14,798 nt of DNA from CAYWGR01 sp964458015 (GCA_964458015.1 CAYWGR010000149.1:1-14798); one strand, 5' to 3'; positions 1 to 7,553 are shown, counted from the first letter of the stretch. Notes: a model not told the origin generated them from the letters alone. Numbers and translations: made by a program.

Positions 1-1719
1 AATGTTCGGCCCACGATTTATCTCTGTAGCGAGATTGTGGGCACGCAGCGTCATTATTGGTGGAAGACTGGTTGCTCGAAAAAACAGGACATGAAAAAGC
101 TGCCGAGGGAGGATTTCCTCGACGCGCTGCGTCGTGAGACCGGTTACGAACCTGAAAAGGAATATGCGGATCGACAATCCTTGACTTTCGACGAGCTCCG
201 CGCGATGAGCCCCTTCGTCGATTTCGGTTCCCATACGCTGTTTCATCCTATTTTGACCAACTGCACGGAGGAAATCTGCCGGCAGGAAATCGTTGAATCG
301 AAACGCCGACTCGAGAAACTGCTGGCATGTTCGATTGATCATTTCAGCTATCCCAACGGCGATTACTCCAATCGCGAGGTGCAATTTGCGGCCGAGGCCG
401 GCTATCGGTCGGCGCGAACGATTGAGATCGGGCGAAATGACCTGAGCACAAACCCGATGCAACTGCGTGCGATCCCCGTGGACGACGATGCCTCGGCGAA
501 CGTGCTTTGCGGCGAAATATCGGGCTTATTCGGATGGATTCATGCACGGCTTCACAGGACACCCAAAAAGCGGCCGATCAGCGTCTTGATGCTGGGCACT
601 GAACCGCGCGACGGCGGCGGCATGGGCACTGTGGTTCAACATCTGCTCGATTACGATTTCGCCGCTTCGAATGTGCAGCTTCGCTTCATTCCCAACGATC
701 ATGGCACAAGCGTGGCTCGCAAACTGCTTTATTTCCTGCGTTCCGCGATGGGAACCGCTGCTGGCGGACTTCGACGCAACGTCGATTTAATTCATATCCA
801 CACGTGTTCCGGCAAGTCGTTCGTCCGGGCGTCGGTTTGCATCGGCATCGCGCGCGCGTTCCGCTTGCCCGTGGTGATTCATATTCATGGCGGCGGTTTC
901 CCTAAATATTTGCAGCGGTTTCGAGCTTTGAAGCTGGCAGTCTTGAGCTGGTGCTCGGCCATCTTGGTCGTGAATGATCATTTGCTCGACATGCTCAAGG
1001 ATGAACCGCTGAGCGATCGCGTGAAAGTGCTCTATAACATGCTGCCCGAGCCTTTACCCTCCGGACAGCGTCCTCGGCAAGCCGCCGTGGCATCATCGAC
1101 CAACATGCTTTACCTGGGCCGATTCGACGCCTTGAAGGGGTGCATGGAATTGCTGGAGGCATTCCATGCGATCCATGCAAAACATCCCGAGGCTCGCTTG
1201 GTGATGGCAGGCAATGGCCACAACTGGGACGCCGCATGTCGATTCGTTGCGGAAAATCACCTGGAAGAGTCCGTTGCTTTGCCCGGCTGGATCGAAGGCG
1301 AGGGCAAAGAACGATTGTTGGACGAGGCCGGCATACTCGTGCTGCCGTCTTTGTGTGAAGCATTCCCGATGGTCATCCTCGAGGCCATGCAGCGGGCATT
1401 GCCCGTGGTCACGGCCGCTCGGCCCGGGGCCGAGACCCAAGTGGTGGATCATGAAACGGGCATCATTGCCGCGAGCGCGGCGCCCGAGCATCTAGCGGCG
1501 GCCCTCTTGGAATTGATCGAGTATCCGTTGCTGTGTCGAGAATATGGCAACGCAGGAAGACGACGTTTCTTAGAGCGTTTCACCTCCGATGTGATAGGGC
1601 CGCAGTTGGTTGATATCTATTGTTCCTGCACGAATACGACGGCCTTGTCGCGTGATTCGATCCAACATAAAACCAATACTTATTTGCCCGGCGGAGCCTC
1701 GACATGCGGCAATTCTTGA
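1..1719 (+). CDS. Polysaccharide deacetylase (NodB-like) / family 4 glycosyltransferase fusion, 5' partial
   Basis: The frame is open to the window edge (the first codons read NVRPTIYLCSEIVG), so the gene starts upstream; the GTG at 37 is internal. The first part (to about nt 540) is the C-terminal half of a NodB-type carbohydrate esterase. It has the metal-binding motif GSHTLFHP (nt 226-249, two His) and a FSYPNGDYS motif near nt 346; the catalytic Asp motif would lie upstream, outside the window. From about nt 571 a GT-B glycosyltransferase of the GT4 type follows: a GGGMGTV loop, HIHGGGF, NMLYLGRFDALKG, and the family E-x7-E motif with Glu codons at 1357 and 1381. One polypeptide would thus both de-N-acetylate and glycosylate a polysaccharide or lipid-linked precursor; the substrate cannot be read from sequence. 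No signal peptide is visible in the part seen. The stop overlaps the next gene by 16 bases. Confidence 0.85.
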   Translation, partial: NVRPTIYLCSEIVGTQRHYWWKTGCSKKQDMKKLPREDFLDALRRETGYEPEKEYADRQSLTFDELRAMSPFVDFGSHTLFHPILTNCTEEICRQEIVESKRRLEKLLACSIDHFSYPNGDYSNREVQFAAEAGYRSARTIEIGRNDLSTNPMQLRAIPVDDDASANVLCGEISGLFGWIHARLHRTPKKRPISVLMLGTEPRDGGGMGTVVQHLLDYDFAASNVQLRFIPNDHGTSVARKLLYFLRSAMGTAAGGLRRNVDLIHIHTCSGKSFVRASVCIGIARAFRLPVVIHIHGGGFPKYLQRFRALKLAVLSWCSAILVVNDHLLDMLKDEPLSDRVKVLYNMLPEPLPSGQRPRQAAVASSTNMLYLGRFDALKGCMELLEAFHAIHAKHPEARLVMAGNGHNWDAACRFVAENHLEESVALPGWIEGEGKERLLDEAGILVLPSLCEAFPMVILEAMQRALPVVTAARPGAETQVVDHETGIIAASAAPEHLAAALLELIEYPLLCREYGNAGRRRFLERFTSDVIGPQLVDIYCSCTNTTALSRDSIQHKTNTYLPGGASTCGNS

Positions 1720-3038
1720 TGAATAAAATCGTGATCCCGACATTGGACGCCGTCACCGGGACGCGGCTTTCGCAAACCTTGCGATCCTTGGAACAAAGCC
1801 AGTGGTATTCGGCCGAGGAAATTCGGGCGTTGCAGAATGAGAGACTGCAAGGCATCATCGCCCATGCTTATGCGACGGTGCCTTTTTATCGCGAATTGAT
1901 GGATGCACGGAAGCTGAAGCCCTTGGACATCCGCACGACCGACGATTTGCAGAAAATGCCCATTGTCGATAAGGCGATAATGAAGGCGATTACGCCGGAA
2001 AAAACCGTATCGAGCGCGTATAAGGTGGAACAATTGATTCCACGCGACACCAGCGGTTCGACGGGCGAGCCGTTTCACTTTTTCGTCAGTCGCGAGGAAA
2101 AGATCATCAAACGCGCCGCAGTCGCCCGCTTTTGGCGCTGGGGCGGATGGGATTTCGGTGTTCGGTTCGTGCTTCTGTATAGTCGGTATCATTCATTGTT
2201 TTCAAAACCGGGCCTATTGCGTAATGTCGAGTCGTTCGTGATGGGCCGCAAATACATGAACGTGAAAGGAATCACGCCAGCCTACCTCGACGAAATTGCC
2301 GCATTCGATCCGAAGATCATCATGAGTTACGCCTCCGGCATGGCAGCGCTGGCAAACTTCGCAATCGAACGCGGGATTCGATTGAATCTCAAAGGTGCCC
2401 TAACCACCGCCGATACGCTAACGCAACACCACCGCGACCGCATCCAGCAAGCCTTTGGCATCAAGGTTTACGATGAGTATGGCGGCGAAGACATGAGTTT
2501 CATGGCGCAGTGCGAACATGCCGACCTTTATCACGGCAATGCGGAAAACACATTTGTCGAGCTGCTCAAAAACGGCGAGCGCGTGGCGCCCGGCGAGAGC
2601 GGCGAGGTGGTTGTAACCGATCTGACGCGGAAAGCGATGCCGTTTATCCGTTATGCCATCAAGGATCGCGTCGTCGGTTCAACCCGGCGTTGTCCTTGCG
2701 GCCGCGAATTGCCGACCTATGAACACATCGATGGACGCGAGTTGGACATGCTGGTTTCCAGCAGTGGCCGAAAAATACCGGCCACAATGATCGATTGCGC
2801 TTTGCACATGCCGGAGATTAAGTTTTTTCAAGCGGTGCAAACCAAGCCCGACGCCCTTGTGATCCGCATCGTACCCGACGCCGGCTTTAATTCGGAAACC
2901 TGGGAACAATTGCTTGTTCATTTAAGGAACTATGTCGGGCCTGATTTTCAATACGAGTTGGAATTGGTTAAAGACATCGAGCGAACGGCAACCGGCAAAG
3001 CGCGGCTAGTGATCGTGAACATCCAAAATGCAACCTAA
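1704..3038 (+). CDS. CapK/PaaK-like AMP-binding (ANL superfamily) protein of polysaccharide cluster
   Basis: 444 residues, close to the usual length of phenylacetate-CoA ligase-like CapK proteins. Visible ANL-fold signatures are the phosphate-binding loop TSGSTGEP (residues 116-123), YDEYGGED (256-263, the adenylate-binding region), a hinge-like IDGRELDML stretch, and a C-terminal TGKARLVI segment that may carry the catalytic Lys. A CxCGR pair (C330, C332) is common in PaaK-like proteins. Family members encoded inside capsule and exopolysaccharide loci are annotated CapK; their reaction is largely undefined, possibly activation and transfer of an acyl substituent. The chosen ATG has a GGAG at 1693-1696 seven bases upstream. 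A second in-frame ATG at 1719 overlaps the preceding TGA and is a possible alternative start. Its place between glycosyltransferases supports a role in decorating the polysaccharide rather than in phenylacetate catabolism. Confidence 0.85.
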   Translation: MRQFLMNKIVIPTLDAVTGTRLSQTLRSLEQSQWYSAEEIRALQNERLQGIIAHAYATVPFYRELMDARKLKPLDIRTTDDLQKMPIVDKAIMKAITPEKTVSSAYKVEQLIPRDTSGSTGEPFHFFVSREEKIIKRAAVARFWRWGGWDFGVRFVLLYSRYHSLFSKPGLLRNVESFVMGRKYMNVKGITPAYLDEIAAFDPKIIMSYASGMAALANFAIERGIRLNLKGALTTADTLTQHHRDRIQQAFGIKVYDEYGGEDMSFMAQCEHADLYHGNAENTFVELLKNGERVAPGESGEVVVTDLTRKAMPFIRYAIKDRVVGSTRRCPCGRELPTYEHIDGRELDMLVSSSGRKIPATMIDCALHMPEIKFFQAVQTKPDALVIRIVPDAGFNSETWEQLLVHLRNYVGPDFQYELELVKDIERTATGKARLVIVNIQNAT

Positions 3039-3504
3039 CGCCGTCCCACAAGCGAAGAAGATTTGCGTGGCTGCCTCGACCGGCGGCCATCTGACGCAAC
3101 TGCTGCGCATTTCCGAGGCCTGGCGCGACATGCCCCATTTCTTCATCACGCCCGGCAAGCCGCTTTCCACGCAATTGACCGGCGGTGCCAAAGCTTACAC
3201 GGTATGTGCGGCCAATCGTCAGCATCCGTTGCGTGTGTTACACATGTTTTTTCAGTGCGTTCGGATCTTACTTAAGGAACGGCCCGATGCGGTCGTCAGC
3301 ACTGGCGCGACGGTCGGATGTCTGTGCTGTCTGCTCGTAAAACTGATGGGCGGAAAGGTCGTCTGGATCGACTCGATCTCCCAGCCCGACCGGCTGACCT
3401 TATCCGGCCGCATTGTTCGTCATTTCGCCGACCTGTTTCTTGTGCAATGGCCTGCCCTCGAACAGCGCTATCGGAAAGTCAAATACGTGGGGGCCGTCCT
3501 ATGA
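3028..3504 (+). CDS. pssD: PssD/Alg14-like glycosyltransferase anchoring subunit
   Basis: 158 residues, matching the usual size of the bacterial Alg14-like half of a split GT-B glycosyltransferase. Seen directly: the N-terminal ASTGGHLTQLL loop (residues 16-26, with the SxGGH-type turn at 17-21), a PDAVVSTGATVG segment, a hydrophobic stretch CLCCLLVKLMGG, and VWIDSISQPDRLTLSGR (from residue 112), which aligns with the family's Glu-Ser-x-Ser region but has Asp at 115 where Glu is more common. In yeast Alg14 recruits the catalytic Alg13 to the membrane; in rhizobia PssD/PssE together add a sugar to the exopolysaccharide repeat unit. The gene starts 11 bases before the end of the CapK-like gene, and its stop overlaps the ATG of the catalytic partner (ATGA), fitting stoichiometric production of both halves. 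The sugar transferred is unknown. Confidence 0.88.
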   Translation: MQPNAVPQAKKICVAASTGGHLTQLLRISEAWRDMPHFFITPGKPLSTQLTGGAKAYTVCAANRQHPLRVLHMFFQCVRILLKERPDAVVSTGATVGCLCCLLVKLMGGKVVWIDSISQPDRLTLSGRIVRHFADLFLVQWPALEQRYRKVKYVGAVL

Positions 3505-3983
3505 TATTTCTTACCGTGGGCTCGGAATTCCCTTTCGATCGCCTTGTCAAGGCCGTCGATGAATTGGCCGCCGTTATCGCACCGGAAGAAGAGATATTCG
3601 CGCAAATCGGCGACGGCAAATACATTCCGCAAAACATGCAATGGGCAAACCACCTGGACCGCGAAGCATTCGACGAGCATTTGCGGCAATCGCGGGCCGT
3701 GATCAGCCATGCCGGGATGGGCACGATTATCAAGTGTATGGAACTGCAAAAACCGCTGCTGGTCGTGCCGCGCCAGAAACGCTTTGGAGAGCATGTCAAC
3801 GATCATCAAATCGGATCGGCCAAGGCATTCGAGGCCAAGGGCGACGTGCTTGCGGTTTACGATATTGAAATGCTGCCCCGGCAATTCCGCGCATTAAACA
3901 ATTTTCGGCCGCCGGCGATGCGCGAGGGGCCCCGGAACATCATCAACTGCATCCGTAATTTTCTAGAGACCGTCAACGCATAA
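3501..3983 (+). CDS. pssE: PssE/Alg13-like glycosyltransferase catalytic subunit
   Basis: 160 residues beginning MIFLTVGSE, a typical start for GT28-C/Alg13-like proteins. The frame is open upstream to 3318, but the ATG at 3501, overlapping the pssD stop as ATGA, restores the family N-terminus (beta strand plus TVG loop). The SHAGMGT motif (residues 69-75) is the nucleotide-sugar-binding glycine loop of this fold, followed by KPLLVVPRQKRFGEHVNDHQ, the family P-R-x-x-x-x-x-E-H-x-x-x-H-Q block. It supplies the donor-binding domain that PssD lacks; the two together form one functional GT-B enzyme on the cytoplasmic face of the inner membrane. It is the last of the four overlapping genes; a 35-base gap follows before the methyltransferase. 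Confidence 0.9.
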   Translation: MIFLTVGSEFPFDRLVKAVDELAAVIAPEEEIFAQIGDGKYIPQNMQWANHLDREAFDEHLRQSRAVISHAGMGTIIKCMELQKPLLVVPRQKRFGEHVNDHQIGSAKAFEAKGDVLAVYDIEMLPRQFRALNNFRPPAMREGPRNIINCIRNFLETVNA

Positions 3984-4018
3984 ACAAACCGCCGATTTCG
4001 TTAGACAGGACCAAAACC

Positions 4019-4660
4019 ATGAAACACATGGATCAGATATGCAACTGGATGTGCCGCGCGGCGGGATTCCGCAAACGCCGGATGCGAAAGTTCGAGAACG
4101 TCATGCACCCCTTGGATGAAACAAACATCCTCGATATCGGCGGCACGTATCCGATTTGGCGATATCTATCGACCAAACCCCACGTCACGCTGCTCAATCT
4201 GAAGATTCCCCAAGATCAGAATGATTACCCTGGAAATATTCAGTTTCAAGCAGGCAATGCTTTGAATATGCCGTTCAAGGACGGAGAATTCGACATCGCA
4301 TTCTCGAACAGCGTAATCGAACATGTCGCGACGTGGGAAAACCAACAACGATTCGCGGAAGAAATTCAGAGGGTTGGAAAAAGCGTTTGGGTACAGACGC
4401 CCGCATATGAGTTTTTCATGGAGCCGCATTATATTGCGCCGTTCATTCACTGGTTATCGCCCAAGTGGCAACGGCGTCTGATTCGCAACTTCACGCCCTG
4501 GGGTTGGCTCACCAGGCCCACGCCCGAACAAGTCGAGAATGCCCTGACGGATGTTCGGCTTTTGCGGTTCGGTGATATGCCGAAGCTGTTTCCCGCATGT
4601 GAAATCATCGTCGAGCGATGGATGGGAATGCCGAAATCGTACATCGCTTATCGAAAGTGA
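4019..4660 (+). CDS. Class I SAM-dependent methyltransferase (Methyltransf_11 type)
   Basis: 213 residues. The SAM-binding motif I is ILDIGG (residues 37-42), and the post-motif region FSNSVIEHV (95-103) is the usual motif seen before helix D in Methyltransf_11 proteins. An acidic DGEFD precedes it. The C-terminal half is rich in Trp and Pro (FIHWLSPKWQRR, TPWGWLTRPT) and resembles polysaccharide-cluster methyltransferases rather than ubiquinone or rRNA methyltransferases. The ATG at 4019 has AGGA at 4007-4010 eight bases upstream; an in-frame ATG at 4028 is possible. By context it probably methylates a sugar hydroxyl or carboxyl of the repeat unit, but the acceptor cannot be derived from sequence. 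Confidence 0.8.
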   Translation: MKHMDQICNWMCRAAGFRKRRMRKFENVMHPLDETNILDIGGTYPIWRYLSTKPHVTLLNLKIPQDQNDYPGNIQFQAGNALNMPFKDGEFDIAFSNSVIEHVATWENQQRFAEEIQRVGKSVWVQTPAYEFFMEPHYIAPFIHWLSPKWQRRLIRNFTPWGWLTRPTPEQVENALTDVRLLRFGDMPKLFPACEIIVERWMGMPKSYIAYRK

Positions 4661-4763
4661 CTTTCAACAAGACGATTGCATCGATTTTAAGCATTTTGCC
4701 GATCCTTTTGCCTTACCCCCGCTCTACGACGTGCTATGGTTGCACTAAAGGTTTATTGCAACC

Positions 4764-5681
4764 ATGCCAGACACAATGCCTACCATAACGCCGGACAATT
4801 GGGGCCAATTTTCCACCGGCGCACTGCCTTGCGACATTCCACCGACTGCTCCCGCGTTACCACCGATTGCGGCTGAGTTGGAGGCGAACTTTCCCGCCCT
4901 GGAATGCGACCGATTCGCCGTTCTGGGTGTTCAAATCCTCAATGTCACACGGCTCCAAGGAATTCAAGCGATCGAGACGCTGATTCGCCGGCGTATCGGC
5001 CGGGCGGCATGTTTTTATTTCGTGAACGCCCATACGTTGAACATGGCAGCCGCGGATCCGTCGTATCGTGAAGTGTTGAACGCGGGCGATTATGTTTTCG
5101 GCGACGGCACTGGCGTTCGTTGGGCCGCGCGACTTCATGGCGTTCGCGTTTTGGCGAACATGGTGGGCACGGACTTCGTCCCCCACCTTTTCGAAGAAAC
5201 AGCCGGACGCGGATACTCATACTTCATGCTGGGATCCGATCAGCCGACCGTTGCCGCGGCCGCCGACTATGCACGCTACGCCTTCTCCGGCTGGAAGCTA
5301 TCAGGCTACCATCATGGATTCACGTCCGATCATGCAGCCGTTATCGAAAAAATAAACGCGCTACGTCCCGACGTGCTTCTGGTGGGCATGGGCAACCCTC
5401 TCCAAGAACGCTGGATCCATGAATATCGCGCTCAATTAAACGTGCCGGCTTGTTTGGGCATCGGAGGATTGTTCGACTATTGGGCCGGCAACGTCCGTCG
5501 CGCGCCCGCCTGGATACGACGGCTCGGTCACGAGTGGCTCTGGCGTCTCTACCAGCAGCCGGCCTTGAAGGCTCGGCGTTACTTGATCGGCAACCCGTTG
5601 TTTATCATGCGCGTGTTGCGCGAGTTCCGCCATGATGCAAAACTATACTCTAAAACCAATCCCGATCTATTAATAACCTAG
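4764..5681 (+). CDS. WecG/TagA/CpsF family (GT26) glycosyltransferase
   Basis: 305 residues with all recognisable GT26 blocks: VNAHTLN (residues 87-93), FGDGTGV with the conserved Asp at 114, GTDFVPHLFE, the GMGNPLQERW block (the family's GxGxPxQExW, about 208-217), GIGGLFDYWAG, RAPAWIRRLGHEWLWRLYQQP and ARRYLIGN near the C-terminus. Family members transfer N-acetylmannosamine-type sugars to undecaprenyl-linked GlcNAc (TagA, WecG) and act as membrane-associated proteins with an inserted C-terminal tail. The roughly 50 residues before the core are Pro/Ala-rich and unlike typical members, so the true start could be later. The Shine-Dalgarno is weak (AAAGG at 4748-4752, 11 bases from the ATG). 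A 103-base gap precedes the gene. It probably belongs to the same polysaccharide pathway as the upstream genes. Confidence 0.9.
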   Translation: MPDTMPTITPDNWGQFSTGALPCDIPPTAPALPPIAAELEANFPALECDRFAVLGVQILNVTRLQGIQAIETLIRRRIGRAACFYFVNAHTLNMAAADPSYREVLNAGDYVFGDGTGVRWAARLHGVRVLANMVGTDFVPHLFEETAGRGYSYFMLGSDQPTVAAAADYARYAFSGWKLSGYHHGFTSDHAAVIEKINALRPDVLLVGMGNPLQERWIHEYRAQLNVPACLGIGGLFDYWAGNVRRAPAWIRRLGHEWLWRLYQQPALKARRYLIGNPLFIMRVLREFRHDAKLYSKTNPDLLIT

Positions 5682-5692
5682 ACATTTCGGCG

Positions 5693-7054
5693 ATGCCGAT
5701 TGTCTTGACAACATTTTTTTGCCGCCTACCCGCCATGCCGTCTTTGCATTGGAATCAACGAAAATCGCTGCTTCTGGCGATCGTGCTATTTTGCCTCGCC
5801 GGAGCGGTGCTCGTTCGGTCTTCTTGCGGCGTGGATTCGCTGCTATGGTGCAATATCTATGCGGTTCAGGATTTCGACACGTTTGGCAAAACCGCTGATT
5901 TCGTGAAGAATCTCAGGGTTCCGATTCCCATCGTGCTCTCCTTGGCGGAAATCGGATCGTTCAATCTTTTCGGCGACACCTATCTTGTGACTCGCACCTG
6001 CTATCGCATCGCCCTGGTGCTTTCGTTCGCGCTGGCGATTTATTTAGCATCATCCTCGACGCGCAAAATGCTCGCCTCCGTTGTGTTTTCCTTGGTATTC
6101 CTCTGGGCCACCGTGCGGATTCATCCAGGCAACGCCCAGACCTACGATATTTTTCTGCCTTTTTTCAGTTTGTTGTTCATCGTTTGTTTGAAGGTCGGGC
6201 TAGAGCGTTCGGAACCCACCAAACCGACAAAGACAATGGCCCTTTGCTTTACAGCCGCGGGTTTCTTCTTGTCGATGGCCGAGTTGATGCGCCCGTTCAT
6301 GATTTTTATCCTGCCGATTCTGTTATTCGGAACTTATCTGGCTTTGCGAAATCGACCGAAACGTTATTTCCTTTACTTCCTGGCTCCGCTGATCCTTTTT
6401 TCCGGCACATGGCATCTGAACATGTTCGTGCGACATGGACAGGTGGCCTGGTCGCAACACGGCGGTTTTAATCTAATACGGGCGTGGCCGATGGCGCCGA
6501 AACCGATGCTTGTTCGCGAATCTAACAACCAACCGCTTCAGCCGTACCGTTGGGCGAACAAAAATACGCAGGAGCATTACGAGAATAGTCGTCGGCTGCA
6601 AGAGGCCGTCGTGCAATACATGCTAGCGCATCCCTACGACAGCCTGGGCCATCTTTACGATCAAATCGGAGCGTTACTGTTCGGTAAAACGCAACTGTTC
6701 ACGCATAAGCCCGAGTCACCGTTGTTTTGGGTCTATCGCCCGTTTGTATGGATCGCTTCGGTCTGGCTGTTCTATCATGCAACGATGTTGCTGATTGGGC
6801 TATGTCATGGGCACGGTTATTTGTTCGCCATGCCCGAGAATCTGCTGATCGTAATGACCGTTTGCTGCATTTTTATTTTTGCCTTTGGCGAAAGCGGCGA
6901 GCAAGCGCGATTTTTGCTTTCACTCCTGCCGTTTCTGGCGGCATTTCCCTCGGTTCCGATGCCGCAACGATCGGCCGGCAACGCAACCCAAAAAGCTGGT
7001 TTGCTGACCATGCTGCAAGGAAACGATTCCGCGCGGCATGAACATCCCGTTTGA
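5693..7054 (+). CDS. Polytopic inner-membrane protein of polysaccharide cluster, unknown function
   Basis: 453 residues with about nine hydrophobic segments visible: one near residues 25-43 (LLLAIVLFCLAGAVLV), a group between about 100 and 240, a central soluble region of roughly 90 residues (SQHGGFNLIRAWPM to LFGKTQLFTH), and further segments in the C-terminal third ending ARFLLSLLPFLAAFPS. The single large loop between two helix bundles and the Arg-containing last helix are reminiscent of GT39/ArnT-like lipid-linked sugar transferases, but I see no clear acidic catalytic pair in the first loop, so I do not assign a function. It could be a glycosyltransferase, or a polymerase or ligase of the cluster. 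No good Shine-Dalgarno precedes ATG 5693; an in-frame ATG at 5735 would trim 14 residues and is equally credible. It starts 11 bases after the GT26 gene and is probably cotranscribed. Confidence 0.65.
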   Translation: MPIVLTTFFCRLPAMPSLHWNQRKSLLLAIVLFCLAGAVLVRSSCGVDSLLWCNIYAVQDFDTFGKTADFVKNLRVPIPIVLSLAEIGSFNLFGDTYLVTRTCYRIALVLSFALAIYLASSSTRKMLASVVFSLVFLWATVRIHPGNAQTYDIFLPFFSLLFIVCLKVGLERSEPTKPTKTMALCFTAAGFFLSMAELMRPFMIFILPILLFGTYLALRNRPKRYFLYFLAPLILFSGTWHLNMFVRHGQVAWSQHGGFNLIRAWPMAPKPMLVRESNNQPLQPYRWANKNTQEHYENSRRLQEAVVQYMLAHPYDSLGHLYDQIGALLFGKTQLFTHKPESPLFWVYRPFVWIASVWLFYHATMLLIGLCHGHGYLFAMPENLLIVMTVCCIFIFAFGESGEQARFLLSLLPFLAAFPSVPMPQRSAGNATQKAGLLTMLQGNDSARHEHPV

Positions 7055-7056
7055 GG

Positions 7057-7069
7057 CTCTTGGCAAGAG
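7057..7069 (+). terminator. Weak hairpin after the polysaccharide operon
   Basis: CTCTT-GGC-AAGAG (5-bp stem) starts three bases after the last stop codon of the polysaccharide cluster. There is no T-run, so this is only a marginal candidate for the transcript end. It is noted because the next promoter begins 46 bases downstream. Confidence 0.2.
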
Positions 7070-7114
7070 ACGACGAGCAAACCTGTTCCTTGTTCATTTC
7101 TTGGAATTGTCTGC

Positions 7115-7142
7115 TTGACATTGTCACTCGTCTTGCTAGAAT
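7115..7142 (+). promoter_or_regulatory. Sigma70-like promoter of the B12-controlled unit
   Basis: TTGACA (7115-7120) is a perfect -35 box, followed by a 16-base spacer and TAGAAT (7137-7142), five of six matches to the -10 consensus. Transcription would start near 7149, a few bases before the first paired segment of the riboswitch. This placement strengthens both calls. It gives the downstream gene a transcript independent of the polysaccharide operon. Confidence 0.75.
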
Positions 7143-7161
7143 CAACTTCCATCGTGGCGTG

Positions 7162-7353
7162 GGTGGTCGGCCATTTCATGCGGAAAGGCCGACGTACAGG
7201 GAACCCGGTGCGATTCCGGGACGGTCCCCGCCGCTGTAACCGAGTGCTATCGGAAGCCCACTCTGAAAAGCCATTGTCATAAAAACCTTCTTTTTGAGGG
7301 TTTTTTGGCGAGAAGGCCGGGCAAATTCGAACTCGGAAGTCAGAAGACCTACC
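7162..7353 (+). ncRNA. Cobalamin (B12) riboswitch aptamer
   Basis: The conserved core of the cobalamin riboswitch family is plain. GGGAACCCGGTG then GATTCCGGGACGG (about 7199-7224) forms the P3/P4 region, CCCCGCCGCTGTAACCGAG (about 7226-7244) is the hallmark box, GGAAGCCCACTCTG follows, and GAAGGCCGGGC and CGGAAGTCAGAAGACCTACC (7334-7353) close the aptamer. GGTGG at 7162-7166 can pair with CTACC at 7349-7353 as P1, and GGTCGGCC/GGCCGAC forms the next helix. An AT-rich variable arm around 7280-7304 (AAAAACCTTC, five T loop, GAGGGTTTTT) is a peripheral extension. The riboswitch senses adenosyl- or other cobalamins and normally represses uptake or synthesis genes when B12 is plentiful. Here the next gene is a surface protein, implying B12 acquisition. 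Confidence 0.95.
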
Positions 7354-7530
7354 AACGCGATTTCATCGGTTCTCTGCGCGGGACGGAGATCGTGAAGTTG
7401 TTCTAGGAGACATCGCGCCGCTCGGGTCTGTCTGATCGTCTTTTGCATCTGCGATCATCGTGCGCGCTTCGGCGCGGCATCGACAGGCTCAACGTGCGCG
7501 CATGCCGCCTCTTGGATAAAGGAGAACCAA
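7354..7530 (+). promoter_or_regulatory. Structured leader / probable expression platform of the riboswitch
   Basis: No gene is seen between the aptamer and the micro-ORF. Several helices can form: GATCG/CGATC around 7435-7457, a very stable CGCGC-TTCG-GCGCG hairpin (7463-7476, UUCG tetraloop), and GCGGCAT (7474-7480) with ATGCCGC (7502-7508). The last two share bases 7474-7476 and cannot both form completely. The second helix ends ten bases before the AAAGGAG at 7518-7524, so switching could change ribosome access. There is no U-run after these helices, so translational control is more likely than transcription termination. The mechanism is inferred. Confidence 0.45.
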
Positions 7531-7532
7531 TC

Positions 7533-7553
7533 ATGCATTGCATTGTCTTCTGA
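7533..7553 (+). CDS. Six-codon leader micro-ORF (MHCIVF)
   Basis: ATG CAT TGC ATT GTC TTC TGA is preceded by AAAGGAG (7518-7524) at the ideal distance of eight bases, the best ribosome binding site in the whole leader. It sits between the cobalamin riboswitch and the large PEP-CTERM gene. It could be a regulatory leader peptide that couples riboswitch state to downstream translation, or the remnant 5' end of a lost gene whose start was originally controlled here. A second tiny frame (MKTKL, 7576-7593) lacks a Shine-Dalgarno and is not called. Confidence 0.35.
   Translation: MHCIVF

Noticed and set aside
3318..3500. Upstream start for the PssE gene at 3318
   Set aside because: It would overlap most of the C-terminal half of pssD; the ATG at 3501 gives the exact family N-terminus and an ATGA overlap.
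7280..7304. A-rich/T-rich hairpin as an intrinsic terminator upstream of the B12 gene
   Set aside because: It lies inside the aptamer, before the conserved closing segment at 7334-7353, and its T-run is part of the stem, so it is a peripheral riboswitch arm.
7176..7448. Minus-strand open frame across the riboswitch
   Set aside because: It is explained by the conserved RNA element on the plus strand and has no recognisable protein features.
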